Shown: positions 1-9,248, counted from the first letter of the stretch. The stretch: 64,000 nt of DNA from an uncultured Oscillospiraceae bacterium (GCA_947627735.1 CANQXG010000004.1:1-64000); one strand, 5' to 3'. Program-made: numbers and translations. The notes: generated by a model not told the origin, from the sequence alone.

Positions 1-476
1 ATCACGTCGATCACGTCCGGGTCGTCGCACATGCGCAGGATGTTGTCATAGGTCACCCGGGCCTTCTGCTCGGCGCCCATGTCCTCGGCCAGGTCCGCGA
101 TCGTGTCCCCCTTCACCTGGAAGGCCGCGGCGCTGTAAGGGAAGCCTGCGGCGGCCTGGGCGTACACACCGGCGGTGTGGTCCACGAAGTAGTCCTGGAA
201 GCCGGCCTTCTCCACCTGCTCCACGGACATGTTCCGGGTCAGCTGATGCACCACCGTGCCCACGATCTCCAGGTGCCCCAGCTCCTCCACGCCGATGTCG
301 GTCAGCACCGCCTTCAGCTCGGGATAGGGCATGGAATACCGCTGGCTCAGGTACCGCAGGGACGCCGACAGCTCGCCGTCGGGGCCCCCGTACTGGCTGA
401 TGATATACTTCGCCATGGCGGGGTTCGGGTTCTTGATGCGGACAGGGTACTGGAGCTTCTTTTCATATACGAACAT
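1..476 (-). CDS. cotJC: Spore coat protein CotJC (manganese catalase family), C-terminus outside window
   Basis: The first 158 residues of a manganese-catalase-fold protein are visible. They begin MFVYEKKLQYPVRIK and include an EELGHLEIV ferritin-like metal-binding helix. CotJC is a coat-associated protein of the CotJ complex, made in the mother cell of sporulating Firmicutes. The gene continues past position 1, so the C-terminal metal ligands cannot be checked. Its ATG overlaps the stop of the upstream CotJA-CotJB gene (TAATG, one shared base), so the two are translationally coupled. Family identity is strong; catalase activity is family knowledge only. Confidence 0.93.
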   Translation of the reverse strand, partial: MFVYEKKLQYPVRIKNPNPAMAKYIISQYGGPDGELSASLRYLSQRYSMPYPELKAVLTDIGVEELGHLEIVGTVVHQLTRNMSVEQVEKAGFQDYFVDHTAGVYAQAAAGFPYSAAAFQVKGDTIADLAEDMGAEQKARVTYDNILRMCDDPDVIDV

Positions 477-919
477 TATTTCTTACCCGCCTTTCCGTTG
501 TTCCAGGGCCAGGGGTCCTCGGGCCAGACCCAGGAGTCGAACTGGGCCGTGTCGGCCCGCTTGACCGGGCCGCACATCTCCACATAGCGCTTGCGGCCAT
601 CCTTGGCCAGAGCGGTGAAGCTCTTCCAGGTCTTGAAGGCCTCCTTGTCGTCGGGATGGGTGTCCAGATACAAGGCTAGCTCCTGGCACACGAAGTCCAG
701 GGCCATCAGCTCCGCCAGCGGCGTGTCCTCCACGGGGCCGTTGGCGACATAGTCCATAAAGGGCAGATCCAGCCCCGGGAACAGCGTCCCCTTGGCCAGG
801 GCGTCGGCGCTGTCATAGGCGGGGTCCGCGCTCTGCTGGGCCGCCAGCATGGGCACCGCCAGAGGCGCGCAGGACGGCAGCGGACCTTCCTTGTAGCTGC
901 AGGAATCTTTGTTTGTCAA
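476..919 (-). CDS. CotJA-CotJB fusion spore coat protein
   Basis: This 147-aa protein joins two coat proteins that are normally separate. Residues about 15-55 match CotJA (LAVPMLAAQ, then DALAKGTLFPGLDLPF). Residues about 68-140 match CotJB (LMALDFVCQELALYLDTHP, ending near DPWPWNN). CotJA and CotJB are usually about 80 and 90 residues from adjacent genes. The linker is only about ten residues and contains no stop. The start is TTG at 919, chosen because AAAGGGGG lies about eight bases upstream and no ATG fits. It is the first gene of a cotJ operon and overlaps cotJC by one base. A sequencing error joining two genes is possible, but the short in-frame linker argues for a real fusion. Confidence 0.85.
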   Translation of the reverse strand: MTNKDSCSYKEGPLPSCAPLAVPMLAAQQSADPAYDSADALAKGTLFPGLDLPFMDYVANGPVEDTPLAELMALDFVCQELALYLDTHPDDKEAFKTWKSFTALAKDGRKRYVEMCGPVKRADTAQFDSWVWPEDPWPWNNGKAGKK

Positions 920-942
920 AATGGTTTCCCCCTTTGCATGCC

Positions 943-970
943 ATTCTATGACGGCGCGGACGGGGTTGTT
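943..970 (-). promoter_or_regulatory. Candidate mother-cell (sigma-K/sigma-E type) promoter for the cotJ operon
   Basis: On the minus strand, CATAGAAT (943-950) matches the sigma-E/sigma-K -10 core CATA. AACA lies 16 bases upstream (967-970), as in the sigma-K -35 element. The predicted start falls just before the Shine-Dalgarno of the TTG-initiated first gene. No sigma-E-like ATATT is seen at -35. Known cotJ operons are mother-cell expressed. Confidence 0.4.
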
Positions 971-1041
971 CCGCTCTTGACCGGGCCGGAGGACGGGTGT
1001 AAAATGTCGGTGGAAATTTTCGCCGAGGGGAGGAAAGCCGG

Positions 1042-3042
1042 ATGGAGGAGAAAAAGACCGCGCCGGACCGCGGGCGCGGGACCTTGTCCGCGCTGCTGTT
1101 CCCGGCGGCGCTGGCCTACTATGAGATCGTATTTCGCCTCTTCACCGGCACCGGCGTGTTCCGCTGGGACACCCTCCTGGCCCTGGGCCTGTGCGCCGGC
1201 GTCGGATGCGTCGGCACCGTGCTGGGCACTCTCTGCCGCAGCCGCAGGCGCAACCGGCGCATCACGGCGATCCTGTTGATCCTGACGGCCATCCCCTACG
1301 GCGTGGAGGATTTTCTCCACTGGCAGTTTCAGATCTTCTATGACCTGAACACCATCTTCAACGGCGCCGGCCACATGCTCACCGGCTTCACCGGGGACAT
1401 GTTCCGGCTGCTGTTCAGCCCCGGCGGGCTGCTGCGGCTGGCCCTATATCTGGCGCCGGGGATCGGCTATGCCCTGCTCTCCCCCAGGCCCGGCCCCATC
1501 CCCGCGTCGGGCCGCCGGCGGGCCACGGTGCTGGTGAAGGGCCTGGCGGTGCTGCTCATATGCAGACTTGCGGTGGGCATGGCCCCCGCGCTGCGGCAGA
1601 CCTACGCCGAGCAGTATACCTTCCCCCGGGCGGTGGAGCAGTTCGGCCTGGCCGCCGGCGTGGGCCTGGACGTGCGGGAGCACCTGTTTGGCCGGGCCTC
1701 CTTCCAGGCGGTGGACGCTCTGCCCTCCCCCTCGCCAGCCGGCACCGAGGCGCCGGACGCCACCCCGGAGCCGGATTACGCTCCCAATGTGCTATCCCTT
1801 CCCCTGGACGACACCACCGCCAGCGGGGACATCCAGGCGCTGAACAGCTATGTGGCGAGCCTGACCCCCTCCAGGCAGAACGCCTATACGGGCCTGTTCA
1901 AGGGCAAGAACCTGATCTTCCTCAGCGCGGAGGCCTTCTCTCCCTACTGCATCAGCCCGGAGCTGACACCCACCCTGTACCGGCTGGCCACCAAGGGCAT
2001 CCAATTCACCGACTACATCCAGCCCTCCAGCGCCGGCACCACCGGCGGGGAGTATCAGAACCTGTTCGGCTTGCTGCCCTATGACGGTGGGTCCTCCTTC
2101 CGGGAACTCACGGAGCAGTCCGGCGTGCTCACCATCGCCAACCTCCTCACCCCGGAGGGCTATTACGGCAAGGCATTCCATAACAACGAGTACACGTATT
2201 ATGACCGCCACATCACCCACGTGCGCCTGGGCTACACCGACGGGTACATGGGCTACGGCAACGGCATGGAGGCATACGTCCAGGAGCAGTGGCCCGAGAG
2301 CGACTATGAGATGATCGTCGGCACCATGCCCCAGTACGTGGACCGGCAGCCCTTCAACGTGTACTATATGACCGTCAGCGGCCACGCCGGGTACTCCTAC
2401 CCCGGCAACGCCATGACCCGTCGCCACTGGGACAAGGTCCAGGACCTGCCCTGCTCGGACACGATCAAGGGCTACATCGCCGCCAATCTGGACCTGGAGA
2501 GCGCCATGGCCTGGATGGTGGATTACCTGGAGGAAAAGGGCATCGCCGACGACACGGTCATATGCCTGACGGCGGACCACTTCCCCTACGGCCTGGACGG
2601 GGGCGCCGGTCTGGGCGAGCAGCCCTATCTGGAGGAGCTGTACGGCCACAAGGTGGAAAATGAGTTCGATCGGGACGAGTCCTGCTGGCTGCTGTGGTCA
2701 GGCTGTCTGGAGGACAGCGAACCCATCGTGGTGGACGAACCTACCTGCAGTCTGGACATCCTGCCCACGCTGTGCAACCTGTTCGGCGTCAGCTTCGACT
2801 CCCGGCTCTTGCCCGGGCGGGACGTGTTCTCCGACGCGCCGGCCCTGGCCTTCAACTGGTACAGCTGGAAGACCCCCTACGGCATGTACTTAAACGGCGA
2901 GCAGCAGTTCTACCCCGCTGTGGACGAGGCGGACATCCCCGACGGCTACGTGGAGAACATGTGCGCCGTGGTGGCTAATAAGGTGAACTACTGCAAGGCC
3001 GTGCTGGACACAGACTATTACAGCTACCTGTTCGGCCAGTGA
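1042..3042 (+). CDS. LTA-synthase-like membrane sulfatase / phosphoglycerol transferase
   Basis: This 666-aa protein has hydrophobic membrane segments in its first ~200 residues and an extracellular alkaline-phosphatase/sulfatase-fold domain after about residue 285. The domain opens with NLIFLSAEAFSPY and contains GTTGGEYQNLFGLLP, where the nucleophilic threonine of LtaS-type enzymes sits. It later carries CLTADHFPYG, a metal-binding motif. LtaS-family enzymes move glycerol-phosphate from phosphatidylglycerol onto lipid-anchored polymers at the outer face of the membrane. The ATG at 1042 follows GGGGAGGAAAG. It stands alone, divergent from cotJ and convergent with ligA. The substrate cannot be read from sequence; a general phosphoglycerol or phosphoethanolamine transferase is possible. 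Confidence 0.85.
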   Translation: MEEKKTAPDRGRGTLSALLFPAALAYYEIVFRLFTGTGVFRWDTLLALGLCAGVGCVGTVLGTLCRSRRRNRRITAILLILTAIPYGVEDFLHWQFQIFYDLNTIFNGAGHMLTGFTGDMFRLLFSPGGLLRLALYLAPGIGYALLSPRPGPIPASGRRRATVLVKGLAVLLICRLAVGMAPALRQTYAEQYTFPRAVEQFGLAAGVGLDVREHLFGRASFQAVDALPSPSPAGTEAPDATPEPDYAPNVLSLPLDDTTASGDIQALNSYVASLTPSRQNAYTGLFKGKNLIFLSAEAFSPYCISPELTPTLYRLATKGIQFTDYIQPSSAGTTGGEYQNLFGLLPYDGGSSFRELTEQSGVLTIANLLTPEGYYGKAFHNNEYTYYDRHITHVRLGYTDGYMGYGNGMEAYVQEQWPESDYEMIVGTMPQYVDRQPFNVYYMTVSGHAGYSYPGNAMTRRHWDKVQDLPCSDTIKGYIAANLDLESAMAWMVDYLEEKGIADDTVICLTADHFPYGLDGGAGLGEQPYLEELYGHKVENEFDRDESCWLLWSGCLEDSEPIVVDEPTCSLDILPTLCNLFGVSFDSRLLPGRDVFSDAPALAFNWYSWKTPYGMYLNGEQQFYPAVDEADIPDGYVENMCAVVANKVNYCKAVLDTDYYSYLFGQ

Positions 3043-3051
3043 GAACAAAAC

Positions 3052-3097
3052 AAAAAAACCGCCTGCCCCGGATATCCGGGGCGGGCGACGCTTTTTT
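3052..3097. terminator. Bidirectional intrinsic terminator between the LTA-synthase-like gene and ligA
   Basis: An 11-bp stem (3061-3071 with 3076-3086, one G-T pair, loop ATAT) is flanked by an A-run on the left (3052-3058) and a T-run on the right (3092-3097). It can end transcripts of both convergent genes. Confidence 0.88.
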
Positions 3098-5070
3098 CAT
3101 TCCTCTATGAGCTTTTCAAAGTCCTCCTCCGTGATGACAGGCACCCCCAGGCTCTGGGCCTTGGTGAGCTTGGAGCCGGGATTGGCCCCGGCCAGCACAT
3201 AGGAGGTCTTTTTGGACACCGAGCCGGAGGCCTTGCCGCCGAAGCGCTCGATGATCTCCTCCGCCTGGGAGCGGGTGAAGCGCTCCAGGGTGCCGGTGAG
3301 GACGAATATCTTCCCGGCGAAGCGGCTGTCCGCCAATTCCTCCCGGCTCTCAAAGGACACCCCCGCCATGCGCAGCAGGCGGATCTGATGCTGGCTCTGC
3401 TCCGAGGCGAACCAGTCCGTCAAATACCGGGCGGTGACCGGCCCCACGTCGTCGATCTGGGTCAGCCGCTCCTCCCCCGCCGCAATCAGCTCGTCCAGGT
3501 CCGCGAAGTTCCGGGCCAGCACCTTGGCGGCCTTGGCCCCTACCTGGCGGATGCCGAAGGCGCACAGCAGCCGGGCCAGGCCCCGGCCTTTGCTCTCCTC
3601 CAGATTGGCGATCAGGTTCTCCGCGGATTTCTTGCCCATGCGCTCCACGGCGGCCACGCTCTGGCCGTCCAGGTAGTACAGCTCCGCCGGGGTCTTGATA
3701 AGCCCCGCCTTATCCAGGGCCTCCACCACCGCCGGACCCAGCCCGTCGATGTCCATGGCGTCCTTGGAGGCGAAGTGGACGATGTTCCGCAGCCGCTGGG
3801 CCGGACACTCCGCCCCTGTGCAGCGGATTGCGGCCCCGTCCACGTCCCGGACCACCGGCGCGCCGCAGGCGGGGCAGGTCTCCGGGAAGCGGAAGAAGCC
3901 CTCGCTGTCCTTTTTCACCACCTGCAGCACCTCGGGGATGATCTCCCCCGCTTTCTGCACCAGCACCGTGTCCCCCACGTTCACGCCCAGGTTCTCGATG
4001 AAATCCTGGTTGTGGAGGGTGGCGTTGGTGACGGTGGTGCCCGCCAGGCGGATGGGTTCGATGACCGCTTTGGGGGTGAGCACGCCGGTGCGCCCCACCT
4101 GAATGAGGATGTCCACCACCCGGCTGGGCTTCTTCTCCGGCGGGTATTTATAGGCCACCGCCCAGCGGGGATACTTGGCGGTGCTGCCCAGCACGGTGCG
4201 CTGGGCAAGGCCGTTGAGCTTGATAACGGCCCCGTCGATGTCGAAGGGATATCCCTCCCGGCCCTCGCCGATGGCGGCGATGGCGTCGGTGCACTGCGCC
4301 GCCGTGCGGCACAGTGTGTGGGCCACCACGGGCAGGCCCATGGCCGCCATGGCCTCCAGTGTTTCGTAGTGGGTCTGATACTCGACCCCCTCCGCCAGCT
4401 GGATGTTGAAGAAGATCACGTCCAGCATCCGCTGGGCGCACACAGCCGGGTCCTTCTGCCGCAGGGAGCCGGCGGCGGCGTTGCGGGGGTTGGCCAGCAG
4501 GGGCAGGCCCTCCACCTCGTTGCGGGCGTTGATGGTCTGGAAGGTGTCGTGGGACATGTACACCTCCCCCCGGACGATGAGCCGGGCGGGGGCGTTTTTC
4601 AGCTTCTTGGGAAGGGACCGGATGGTACGCAGATTCTCCGTCACGTCCTCCCCCACCTGGCCGTCGCCCCGGGTGGCGCCCCGGTAAAACTGTCCGTCCC
4701 GGTACTCCACCGCCACGGACAGGCCGTCGATCTTCGGCTCCGCCACGTATTCGTGGGCCTCGGCCACCGCCCCGTCCATCCGCTCCACGAAGGCGGCCAC
4801 CTCTTCAAAGGAGAACACGTCCTGCAGGCTCTCCAGGGGCACCTCATGCTCCACCGGTGCAAAGGCCGCGCTCACGTGCCCGCCCACATGCTGGGTGGGC
4901 GAATCGGGCCGTATCCACTCCGGATGGGCCGCCTCCATGGCCTTGAGCCGGTTGTTCATCCGGTCGTATTCAAAGTCGCTCACCAGGGGCGCGTCGTTGT
5001 CGTAATAGGCCACCGACAGCTCCAGCAGCCGCTCCACAAGGGCGTTGTATTCCTCGATCGTATAGTCCAT
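3097..5070 (-). CDS. ligA: NAD-dependent DNA ligase LigA
   Basis: A complete 657-aa bacterial replicative ligase that seals nicks during replication and repair using NAD+. The adenylated lysine lies in AEPKIDGLSVA (about residue 113). Then follow the OB fold, a four-cysteine zinc finger (CPACG ... CTGAECPAQ, about residues 405-430), helix-hairpin-helix repeats and a C-terminal BRCT domain (KIFVLTGTLERFTRSQA). It is the last gene of the murD-M42-M42-yunB-ligA run. One base separates it from the yunB stop, and a GGGAGAG ribosome site lies inside the yunB end. A hairpin terminator follows. Confidence 0.98.
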   Translation of the reverse strand: MDYTIEEYNALVERLLELSVAYYDNDAPLVSDFEYDRMNNRLKAMEAAHPEWIRPDSPTQHVGGHVSAAFAPVEHEVPLESLQDVFSFEEVAAFVERMDGAVAEAHEYVAEPKIDGLSVAVEYRDGQFYRGATRGDGQVGEDVTENLRTIRSLPKKLKNAPARLIVRGEVYMSHDTFQTINARNEVEGLPLLANPRNAAAGSLRQKDPAVCAQRMLDVIFFNIQLAEGVEYQTHYETLEAMAAMGLPVVAHTLCRTAAQCTDAIAAIGEGREGYPFDIDGAVIKLNGLAQRTVLGSTAKYPRWAVAYKYPPEKKPSRVVDILIQVGRTGVLTPKAVIEPIRLAGTTVTNATLHNQDFIENLGVNVGDTVLVQKAGEIIPEVLQVVKKDSEGFFRFPETCPACGAPVVRDVDGAAIRCTGAECPAQRLRNIVHFASKDAMDIDGLGPAVVEALDKAGLIKTPAELYYLDGQSVAAVERMGKKSAENLIANLEESKGRGLARLLCAFGIRQVGAKAAKVLARNFADLDELIAAGEERLTQIDDVGPVTARYLTDWFASEQSQHQIRLLRMAGVSFESREELADSRFAGKIFVLTGTLERFTRSQAEEIIERFGGKASGSVSKKTSYVLAGANPGSKLTKAQSLGVPVITEEDFEKLIEE

Positions 5071-5071
5071 A

Positions 5072-5731
5072 TCATCTCTCCCAGTTCAGATAGCTGTCCG
5101 GCACCCGGCCCACGATCACCGTTTCGGAGATGAGGATCTCCGTCTGCACGGAGGTGTCCATGCCCCGCCAGGGCAGCAGGAATGAAAGCTGCACGTCCAG
5201 GTCCAGAAACAGCTGATGGCGGGTCTGGTTGATGCCGGCGGCAGATATCTCGCTGCGAAATCCCGCGGAGCTGGACGACAGCATCAGCACGTCCACGTCG
5301 ATGGCCGGTCCCCGGTTCATCAGCAGCGCGCTGCCCAGCAGGTTCGCCAGGGGGATGCTCACCGTCAGCTCCTCCTGCTCCGTGGCACGCACCGCCCGGG
5401 ACAGCACCTCCGCCGCCAGGGTGTTGACCGCGGCCACGTCCGCCGTCACGGCGCTCACGGCGCCGGTGGCGTCCCTCTCCAGGCTGACCAGCGGCCGGTC
5501 GGAAAAGGCCGGGTCCGCCATCACGTCCTTGACGATGGAATTTACCTCCGTCACCACCAGGTCCCGGGCCGCGGAGGCGGCGTATTCCGTCACCATGCTC
5601 CTGAGCACCAGCGCCATGGATACCGCCCCGCCCGCCAGCACGATCGCCGCCAGCAGCAGCGCCGTCCGCCTGGCGGAGGAGCGCACCTCCGGCCGGACAG
5701 CGGAGCGTCGGGGCCAGCGTCTGGCCGCCAT
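5072..5731 (-). CDS. yunB: Sporulation protein YunB
   Basis: A 219-aa protein with one N-terminal membrane segment (about residues 23-45, TALLLAAIVLAGGAVSMALV) and an extracytoplasmic remainder. The YunB-family pattern is clear: ELTVSIPLANLLGS in the middle, then GINQTRHQLFLDL and a C-terminal ETVIVGRVPDSYLN. YunB is a conserved sigma-E-class sporulation protein of Bacilli and Clostridia; its biochemical role is poorly defined. The start follows GGGAGG, although the spacing (3-4 bases) is short. It lies one base upstream of ligA and 52 bases below the M42 peptidase gene, so it is probably read from the upstream promoter as well. Confidence 0.88.
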   Translation of the reverse strand: MAARRWPRRSAVRPEVRSSARRTALLLAAIVLAGGAVSMALVLRSMVTEYAASAARDLVVTEVNSIVKDVMADPAFSDRPLVSLERDATGAVSAVTADVAAVNTLAAEVLSRAVRATEQEELTVSIPLANLLGSALLMNRGPAIDVDVLMLSSSSAGFRSEISAAGINQTRHQLFLDLDVQLSFLLPWRGMDTSVQTEILISETVIVGRVPDSYLNWER

Positions 5732-5783
5732 ATGCCTCCCCCCTCTCAGGGGAGAGTATGCCCGCCGCCGGGCCGGTATGACA

Positions 5784-6803
5784 TTATTTTGCCATTTCCC
5801 GCAAAAACAGCTCCGCCAGCTTCTTCTGGTCCTCGCACTCGCTGATCTTGGCGACGCTGGCCGGCGAGTGGATGTTCCGCACCGCCACGGACACGGCTGC
5901 CACAGCCGCTCCGGTGCCGGAGCGCTGGATGGCGGAGCCGTCGGTTCCGCCGGCGATCATGGTCTTTGTCTGCCAGGGGATGGCGTTTTCATCGGCCAGC
6001 CTGGTCAGCGTCTTCCACAGCTCCCGGTTATAGATGGTGCCCCGGTCCATGAAGGGGATCACCACGCCGCCGCCCACGCGGCACACCTGGTCGGGTCCCA
6101 CGGCGGCGGGGATGTCCGCGGCGGTGGTGCCCTCCAGCACCAGCGCCACCTCCGGCTGTATGCTCCGGGCGGCCACGGTGGCGCCCCGGGTGCCCACCTC
6201 CTCCTGGACGGTGAAGGCGAACCAGCAGTCGCAGGGCAGCTCCCCCTCCAGCAGCTCCACCATCACCGCGCAGCCGGTGCGGTCGTCGATGGCCTTGGCC
6301 TTTATCATGCCGTCGCCGAAGCGGACCACGTTCTCGTCAAAGCTGACCAGGTCCCCGGGGGCGGCCAGCTTTTCCGCCTCCCGGCGGTCGGCGGCGCCGA
6401 TGTCGATGAACATCTGTTTCATCTCCGGCAGGCTCTTGCGCTGCTCGGCGGTGGTCAGGTGCATGGCCTTGACGCCGATGACGCCGGGGAGCCTGTCCGG
6501 CCCGACGGACACCCGCTTTCCCATGAGCACCCGCCGGTCGATGCCGCCGGCCTGGGCAAAGCGCAGGTAGCCCTCGTCGGTGATGGAGGTGACGATCAGC
6601 CCCACCTCGTCCATGTGGGCGCAGAGCATGATCCGCCGGGAGGGGGTCACGGCGCCCTTTTTGAACACCAGCAGGTTGCCCATGGAGTCGGTGCGCACCT
6701 CGTCAGCGTGGGGCATGACCCGCTCCAGGATATAGTCCCGGACCTCATCCTCGCCGCCGGTGACGCCCGCCAGGCAGCACAGTGTTTCCAAAGTATCCAG
6801 CAT
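5784..6803 (-). CDS. M42-family metallo-aminopeptidase (first of two)
   Basis: This 339-aa M42 peptidase (glutamyl aminopeptidase/endoglucanase-M-like) has a di-metal site. Ligands appear in CAHMDEVGL (about residue 62), KAIDDRTGC (about residue 170), QEEVGTRG (about residue 205) and the C-terminal NIHSPASV. Such cytosolic, often dodecameric enzymes trim N-terminal residues from short peptides. The start follows GGAGGGCTGAGCC. Three bases separate it from the stop of a second M42 paralogue. The pair may differ in residue preference, but specificity cannot be read from sequence. Confidence 0.93.
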   Translation of the reverse strand: MLDTLETLCCLAGVTGGEDEVRDYILERVMPHADEVRTDSMGNLLVFKKGAVTPSRRIMLCAHMDEVGLIVTSITDEGYLRFAQAGGIDRRVLMGKRVSVGPDRLPGVIGVKAMHLTTAEQRKSLPEMKQMFIDIGAADRREAEKLAAPGDLVSFDENVVRFGDGMIKAKAIDDRTGCAVMVELLEGELPCDCWFAFTVQEEVGTRGATVAARSIQPEVALVLEGTTAADIPAAVGPDQVCRVGGGVVIPFMDRGTIYNRELWKTLTRLADENAIPWQTKTMIAGGTDGSAIQRSGTGAAVAAVSVAVRNIHSPASVAKISECEDQKKLAELFLREMAK

Positions 6804-6806
6804 GGC

Positions 6807-7829
6807 TCAGCCCTCCAGTCCTTCCACGTAAGCCTCTATCAGCGCCTGTACGGCCTGCATATCCTTTCGGGAGACCACCTCCACCGGGGTGTGCATGTAC
6901 TTCAGCGGCAGGGATATGAGCGCCGTAGCCACGCCCTCCCGGGCGATCTGGATGGCAGCGGCGTTGGTGCCGCTGCGGCCGCCGGGGATCACCTCCACCT
7001 GGAAGGGGATGTTTTTCTCCGCCGCCAGGGCCTTCAGCCGCCGGGCCATGGCCGGGTTCATGTTGGGTCCCACGCCGATGGCCGCGCCTCTGCCGCACTC
7101 ACAGGGCGCCTCCGGCCCGTCGGGGGTGCGCCCGTGGGTCACATCCACTACGATGGCCTCCTCCGGGCCTACGGCGGCGGCAGCCACCGCGGCGCCCCGC
7201 ATGCCCACCTCCTCCTGGGTACTCACCAGGCAGCAAAGGTCCACTTTCAGCTCCCTGGCGCTCAGGGCCTCAAAGGCCTTGAGGATGATGGCGGCGCAGG
7301 CCCGGTCATCCAGGGCCTTGCCCCAGATCTTATCCGGACCCAGCTCCCCGCAGGCGGCGGCGTACACCACCGGCGTGCCGATGGGCACCCGGCTGACCGC
7401 CTCCTCCTGGGTCAGGCCCACGTCGATGCGCAGATTCTTTTTCTCGATGGCCTTGCTCTTGTCCGCCTCCGTCAGCACGTGGGGCGGCATGGTGTCGATC
7501 ACGCCGAACAGGGGCGGGACGGTGAGCACCATCACCTCCTTGGCGGGCAGCATCCGCAGATCCACGCCCCCCAGGGTGTCGATGGACAGAAAGCCCTTCT
7601 CCACGCCGGTGACCACGAAGCCGATCTCGTCCATATGGGCGTCCAGCATCACCGTCCTGGCCCCCGGCTTGCCGCAGCGCTTGACGGCTATGACGTTGCC
7701 CATGACGTCGGTGCGCACCTCGTCGGCGAAGGGGGACAGATAGCTGGCCAGGTACTCCCCCACCGGTCCTTCAAAGCCCGCCGGGCCGGCCAGGCACGAC
7801 AGGGTCATCGTCAGTTCAGTCAGTTCCAT
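6807..7829 (-). CDS. M42-family metallo-aminopeptidase (second of two)
   Basis: A 340-aa paralogue of the neighbouring M42 peptidase. It has DAHMDEIGF (about residue 66), KALDDRACA (about residue 177), QEEVGMRG (about residue 212) and the C-terminal KYMHTPVEV metal ligand. The two proteins share the domain plan but are clearly diverged, so this is an old duplication or a paired acquisition and not a recent tandem copy. The ribosome site GGAGTGAGCC overlaps the murD stop, so the gene is coupled to murD. Its role is likely intracellular peptide turnover. Confidence 0.93.
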   Translation of the reverse strand: MELTELTMTLSCLAGPAGFEGPVGEYLASYLSPFADEVRTDVMGNVIAVKRCGKPGARTVMLDAHMDEIGFVVTGVEKGFLSIDTLGGVDLRMLPAKEVMVLTVPPLFGVIDTMPPHVLTEADKSKAIEKKNLRIDVGLTQEEAVSRVPIGTPVVYAAACGELGPDKIWGKALDDRACAAIILKAFEALSARELKVDLCCLVSTQEEVGMRGAAVAAAAVGPEEAIVVDVTHGRTPDGPEAPCECGRGAAIGVGPNMNPAMARRLKALAAEKNIPFQVEVIPGGRSGTNAAAIQIAREGVATALISLPLKYMHTPVEVVSRKDMQAVQALIEAYVEGLEG

Positions 7830-7833
7830 AGGC

Positions 7834-9222
7834 TCACTCCATTTCCTCGATGATGCGGCGGAAGGCCTCCCCCCGCTGCTCGAAATTCTTGAATCGGTCG
7901 AAGGAGGTGCTGGCAGGACTGAGCAGCACCGTATCCCCCGGCGCCGCGGCCGCCGCCGCGGCCTTCACCGTTTCGGTGAAATCCTCCATGACCTGTATCT
8001 CCGGTGCGCCGGGGCGGTACGCCGGGGCGGCCAGGACCGCCGCGCGGATCTTCTCCGCCGTCAGGCCCGTGAGGAACAGCTTCTTTACGTGCTCGCACAC
8101 CGCCGGCCCCAGCTTGTCGAAGGGCACGCCCTTGTCCTTGCCCCCGGCGATGAGGATGACCTTCTCGGGAAAGCAGGCCAGCCCCGCGATGGTCCTGTCA
8201 GGGCTGGAGGCGATGGAGTCGTTGATGTACCGTACGCTGTTATGGACCCGCACCGTTTCCAGCCGGTGAGGCACGCCGGTAAACTCCCGGGCCACCCGGG
8301 CCATGGCCTCCGGCGGCACCAGATCCCACACTGCTGCCATGGCGCACATCACGTTCTCCACGTTGTGCATCCCGGGGATGCGTATGTCCCCGGCGGCCAT
8401 GACAGCGCGCTCCTCCCCGTCCGGCAGGCGGGCGCGGATGGTCCCGTCCGGGGCCAGATACACCCCGGGGCCGACGGCTTGACGCCTGCTGAACCACCAG
8501 ATCCGGCATTTCGCCTCCCCGGCGCAGGCGGCGGTGACGGCGTTGTCATGGTTCAACACCAGCTTCGCCTCGGGCCGCTGGTTCAGAAAGATCTGCCTTT
8601 TCGCGTCGATGTAATCCTGGTAGTCCCGGTGGATGTCCAGATGGTTGGGGGCGATGTTGGTGATCACCGCCACGTCCGGGGCGCATGTCATGGAGTGCAG
8701 CTGGAACGAACTCAGCTCCAGCACCGCCGCGTCCTCCGGGGCCATATCGTCCACATCCGCCAGCAGGGGCCGGCCTATGTTGCCGCCCAGCCACACCTTC
8801 CGCCCTGCCGCCTCCAGCATCCGGGCGATGAGGGTCGTGGTGGTGGTCTTGCCGTCGGAGCCGGTGACGGCGATCACCGGGCAGGGACACAGGCGCAGGA
8901 ACACCTCCATCTCGCTGGTGACGAGCGCGCCCCAGGCCGCCGCTTTCGCCAGCGCCGGCTGGGTGGGCAGAAAGCTGGGCGTGCGAAAGATCACGTCCCC
9001 GTCCAGGCCGTCCAGGTAATTCTCCCCCAGATGGAAGGTCACCCCCCGGGCGGCGTATTCGCTGTAAAAATCTCCCAGCGAATCGGGCGTGGACCGGTCG
9101 TATACCGCCGTGTCCGCCCCGGTGTCCGCCAGCAGGCCGACCAGGGGCCGGTTGGACACCCCCGCGCCGATCACGGCCACCCGCTTTCCGGCGAGGCTGG
9201 CCATGTATTCCGTCAAAGTCAA
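7834..9222 (-). CDS. murD: UDP-N-acetylmuramoyl-L-alanine--D-glutamate ligase MurD
   Basis: MurD adds D-glutamate to UDP-MurNAc-L-Ala in the cytoplasm during peptidoglycan synthesis. The sequence shows an N-terminal Rossmann region (KRVAVIGAGVSNRPL), the ATP loop VTGSDGKTTTT, the central Mur-ligase domain (NIAPNHLDIH) and the C-terminal domain (INDSIASSPDRTIAGL, AGGKDKG). The reading frame is open to an ATG at 9246. However, that ATG lies at or before the expected transcription start of the promoter at 9249-9277, and no ribosome site precedes it. AAGGAGG sits eight bases before a TTG at 9222, which I take as the start (462 aa). It heads the murD-M42-M42-yunB-ligA operon. Confidence 0.95.
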   Translation of the reverse strand: MTLTEYMASLAGKRVAVIGAGVSNRPLVGLLADTGADTAVYDRSTPDSLGDFYSEYAARGVTFHLGENYLDGLDGDVIFRTPSFLPTQPALAKAAAWGALVTSEMEVFLRLCPCPVIAVTGSDGKTTTTTLIARMLEAAGRKVWLGGNIGRPLLADVDDMAPEDAAVLELSSFQLHSMTCAPDVAVITNIAPNHLDIHRDYQDYIDAKRQIFLNQRPEAKLVLNHDNAVTAACAGEAKCRIWWFSRRQAVGPGVYLAPDGTIRARLPDGEERAVMAAGDIRIPGMHNVENVMCAMAAVWDLVPPEAMARVAREFTGVPHRLETVRVHNSVRYINDSIASSPDRTIAGLACFPEKVILIAGGKDKGVPFDKLGPAVCEHVKKLFLTGLTAEKIRAAVLAAPAYRPGAPEIQVMEDFTETVKAAAAAAAPGDTVLLSPASTSFDRFKNFEQRGEAFRRIIEEME

Positions 9223-9248
9223 GGCGTCGTCCTCCTTTTTGCGCATAC

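Noticed and set aside
3388..5133. Long plus-strand ORF opposite ligA
   Set aside because: It is a high-GC antisense shadow of ligA with His/Gly/Arg-rich nonsense protein and no family motifs.
5229..7853. An 874-codon plus-strand ORF opposite the M42 peptidases
   Set aside because: Shadow frame; both M42 genes have intact metal motifs on the minus strand.
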